Shown here one piece after another: positions 61,507 through 64,000 of a stretch of 64,000 nt of DNA (positions within the stretch are counted from its first letter, which is position 1; the number at the start of each line of letters is the position of its first letter). The DNA comes from Paramacrobiotus metropolitanus (lineage: Eukaryota > Tardigrada > Eutardigrada > Parachela > Macrobiotidae). Position numbers and translations under genes: made by a program. The stretch spans positions 868,001 to 932,000 of the forward strand of contig NW_026570271.1 in the NCBI RefSeq assembly GCF_019649055.1. Reading direction: 5' to 3'. A model generated the notes under the pieces. That model was given only the letters and a program-made list of their open reading frames with translations. It was not told the origin of the DNA and did not search any database.

Positions 61507-62209
61507 TTTTTTCTGTAGGGACTCCTCTTGATCGGATCAGACATCCGTAGAAAACGTTCAAGTGGTCAAGCTGAAAGCGGTAATTAATGGTATGTAAAAG
61601 ATGCGTCACGCTTGCCGGCTTTTTTATAGAACACGCTGATGTCGCACATTTCTCGTATCGACTACAGCAAGCGTTCATGGAAAGATTAGATAGTGATTAT
61701 TCATTATGCGTTATGCAGACCCATCCTGCACTGTAATAGGTCGGAAACGGGTATGATCAGGCATATAGAAAATCTGCTGTATAACGGCAGTTTTAGCCGG
61801 ATCATCGTTATCACTTGTCAGTGACCTTGTCACTTCCCTGGGTGAACTGCAGAAAATATCATTTATCTTAGTTGTCTTGTCGTGTCCATCGTCCCTATTG
61901 GACGATAGCAAAACTACAGAACACAAATGTCTACACAACACAACTCATAAACGCAACGATCGAATCTTGTTTAGCATCAGAGTTGGTACGCAGACAGGAT
62001 AATGCATATACACTGCACATTACCACTTAGTTTTCGATCTGCTGTTGCCATGCTGACGCGTGAGAGATCGACATCCGCAAATGTGGACAGGTTTTTCAGT
62101 TTTCACTTTGCAATATATCGCTTAAGTTCCCAGTTTGCCGTATTGCAAGCATCTGTACGGTAAGCCAGCAAGGACTGACCAATATCAAAACAAAAAGAAG
62201 CGCAAATAA
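61507..62209. other. P450 upstream region and spacer to gene A
   Basis: No gene recognised. It should contain the P450 promoter; I see no clear TATA box at a suitable distance. Confidence 0.4.
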
Positions 62210-63247
62210 TTACTTCTTGTTTTTTGGCTCACTTCCGCGCAGAAACTGTTCGATGGGGCCTAATCTCTCAGTCACTCGTTCCAGCACAGCGTCGGCTTTC
62301 TCGACTTCCTTGGAGTTATTCCCGAACAGAATAACAAGGATATCTTTGCCCTCCTGACAATAATTGAGCACAAGATGACTCATATGAGTAGCAAATGTTT
62401 TCAGCTCCTTTTTTGGTGGTCGCGACAGCAGGCCGGTCTCACTCAGCACTCGCTGGCGCAGCGCTATAGAGCAAGACATTCCTTGTCCCATCAGTTGAAG
62501 AGCATAAAAACCATCATACTTTGGATATACGAGTATCTTCCTAAAAAAAGCTTTGAGTTGTCATAATTATTACTAGTGAATTGGTAACAACAATTGAACA
62601 ATTAAAGATGTGAAAGGTATAAAATATCAAAGATATAATTGTAGGTAGATAAACATCCTCATGGTATTACTTTGTATTGTTCTAAGCACTAATACTTGTA
62701 CTGAATACTAGTATTAAAACCGCAAATTTACCGCACACAGTCGGTGAGTTCTTCCATCATCTTCCAGCCATCTTCTAAGCGGTTCCCAGTGAAATACTTG
62801 TGGGGCAGCTTCCAGCCGCAGACAAAACGGAAATGTGCATCCGGATGCAGGATACCCGCCGATTCCATCGCTTGGCTGATATCCGTAGCAACGGGCATGA
62901 ATCGTTCGCCCTGCGTCTTAATGCTCTCGTACTGATGCACAAACCGAAGAAACTGCGTCAAACGGTCACCATTGAGGGCGCCGCATTCCGAACAGGCTGC
63001 CAGTGCACGGCTGTCGCTGGGAATTCGGTTGGCGCACCCCCGTGTCACACATCGGAGCGGATTAATGTCAGCATCCTAAAAAAGATCATAGATGTCGAAC
63101 AGCGTTTCAATGGTGGGTTAAAGACGTATGTACATCTTCCTCGGTGCATTTGTGGCAAGTACACGGATAGCCGTGATGCCGCTGGAATTCAGCGCGGCGC
63201 TGCGCTCTTGTATTCCGTGATGGTTCCAGGTTTTCACTGTATCGCAA
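62210..63247 (-). CDS. SMYD-like gene A, last three exons (partial)
   Basis: Exons (minus): exon 5 63,134-63,247; exon 6 62,732-63,075; exon 7 62,210-62,540. All three are open and in phase. Exon 5: LRYSENLEPS and post-SET CTCHKC. Exon 6: DADINPLRCVTRGC, HPDAHFRFVCGW, DGWKMMEEL. Exon 7 has two extra codons at its start (KILVYPKYD) and ends GSEPKNKK. Exon 4 does not appear in the remaining 750 bp; intron 4 is up to 740 bp in gene E, so it may lie beyond the edge. Groups with E and H. Confidence 0.8.
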
Positions 63248-64000
63248 CTACAAGCAGCCGAAATTGTTAATTAGCGTGATTGTCGCTTCGGCATTTCGTC
63301 GTCAAAGATGGCCCACGGTCAAACTCTGAACCTCAATCTGACCTCTCAAATCAGCGCCACTGGCTCTAAAACGCCTATCCGTTCTTGCTATGTTCTAGCA
63401 GTAGCGACAATGTACTAGGAAATAATGACCTTTAAGCCTGGTAGTCAAACCACCTGGTCCTAAATTTTAATGACAAACCCGAGGTTGACTCCGAGTTTGC
63501 TTACTTGATATAGCCCAATTTACCCTTTAATCGCATTATACACATTAGCGAGCTTCGCTCAATAAAAACACTCAAATAAAGAATTTGTCCCGGTTAAACA
63601 TGAGATGGGACTGTAACTTAACATAACCCAATCTATTTCAGTTTTTACCAACAATTTCAAGATTACCAACAATTTTAAAATGCCGGGAGCAGATTATTCT
63701 AAGAAACAGGACAGATTTACCTGCACTAAGAAAAACCTGATTTTTCTAGTACGTATTTGAATTACAATTTTTTTGTCGATGAAACCCTGCAGCTAAAACA
63801 GCCGTTTAAATGGTAATTGTGGCTAAGTGGTTGGTTGCTCTTCAGAACCAGGTCTGAAAAATCAGCCAGGTTTCGAAACAATGGTGTATGTAAAATCGAA
63901 AATACTATTAAAGTTCCTGCTCCCGAATTTCACGACAACGCGAATCAAGAGTGCGGAGTCTGTATCAGAATTTCTGCTTCGTTGTCAGACATGGCAGCTA
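63248..64000. other. intron 4 of gene A or intergenic
   Basis: No exon recognised. Mostly AT-rich sequence without clear repeats. Confidence 0.4.

Overview
The window is animal nuclear DNA: genes are split by short GT-AG introns, there are MYND/SET proteins, a microsomal-type cytochrome P450, a beta-spectrin fragment and several classes of eukaryotic transposon. A small-genome invertebrate is likely (a tardigrade would fit, but nothing here proves it). No rRNA, intact tRNA, CRISPR or bacterial-style operon was seen.

The dominant content is a head-to-tail tandem array of SMYD-like (MYND finger plus SET) genes, all on the minus strand. Ten copies have a recognisable multi-exon structure, and at least six clusters of single-exon relics lie between them. 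The ancestral gene has seven exons: exon 1 (about 67 codons, first part of the MYND finger), exon 2 (end of MYND), exon 3 (113 nt), exon 4 (SET core), exon 5 (114 nt, post-SET CxCxxC), exons 6 and 7 (helical C-terminal region). From right to left I call them A (62.2-63.2 kb, runs off the window), B (54.4-57.8), C (43.1-48.5), D (36.1-40.1), E (24.9-29.7), F (21.0-24.1), G (14.2-18.4), H (8.6-11.8), I (4.0-7.0) and J (1-618, runs off the window). B and C read through completely; D does so with a shifted splice acceptor; G has one late stop; H, E, I, F and J are broken. Copies fall into two groups by their last exons (B, C, D, G against A, E, F, H, I). In every copy with exon 4 the SET hallmark NHSCxPN is replaced by a TPVCWDxN-like string. 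The post-SET cysteines remain, which points to a zinc-binding, possibly non-catalytic MYND/SET scaffold.

A four-exon CYP2-like P450 (58.9-61.5 kb, minus) sits between SMYD copies B and A. Its exons join perfectly but it has one in-frame stop. Its third intron holds an unusual array whose repeats read as Pro-Lys-Lys codons with mostly synonymous changes.

Mobile DNA fills the spaces. A 3.37-kb DNA transposon (29,897-33,264) has roughly 260-bp terminal inverted repeats (TIRs), a 6-bp target-site duplication (TSD) and a DDE integrase-like transposase of IS3EU type. It has swallowed a piece of a host beta-spectrin PH domain. Other elements are a 3.1-kb nonautonomous element with 8-bp TSD inside intron 2 of gene C, a PIF/Harbinger-like MITE (miniature inverted-repeat element) with TAA TSD, a piggyBac-like TTAA-flanked element, a two-copy MITE family, an inverted-repeat element around a tRNA-like core, a LINE 3' end and two fragments of an RPDG-type retroelement domain. 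Together they show a gene family expanding, decaying and being invaded at once.
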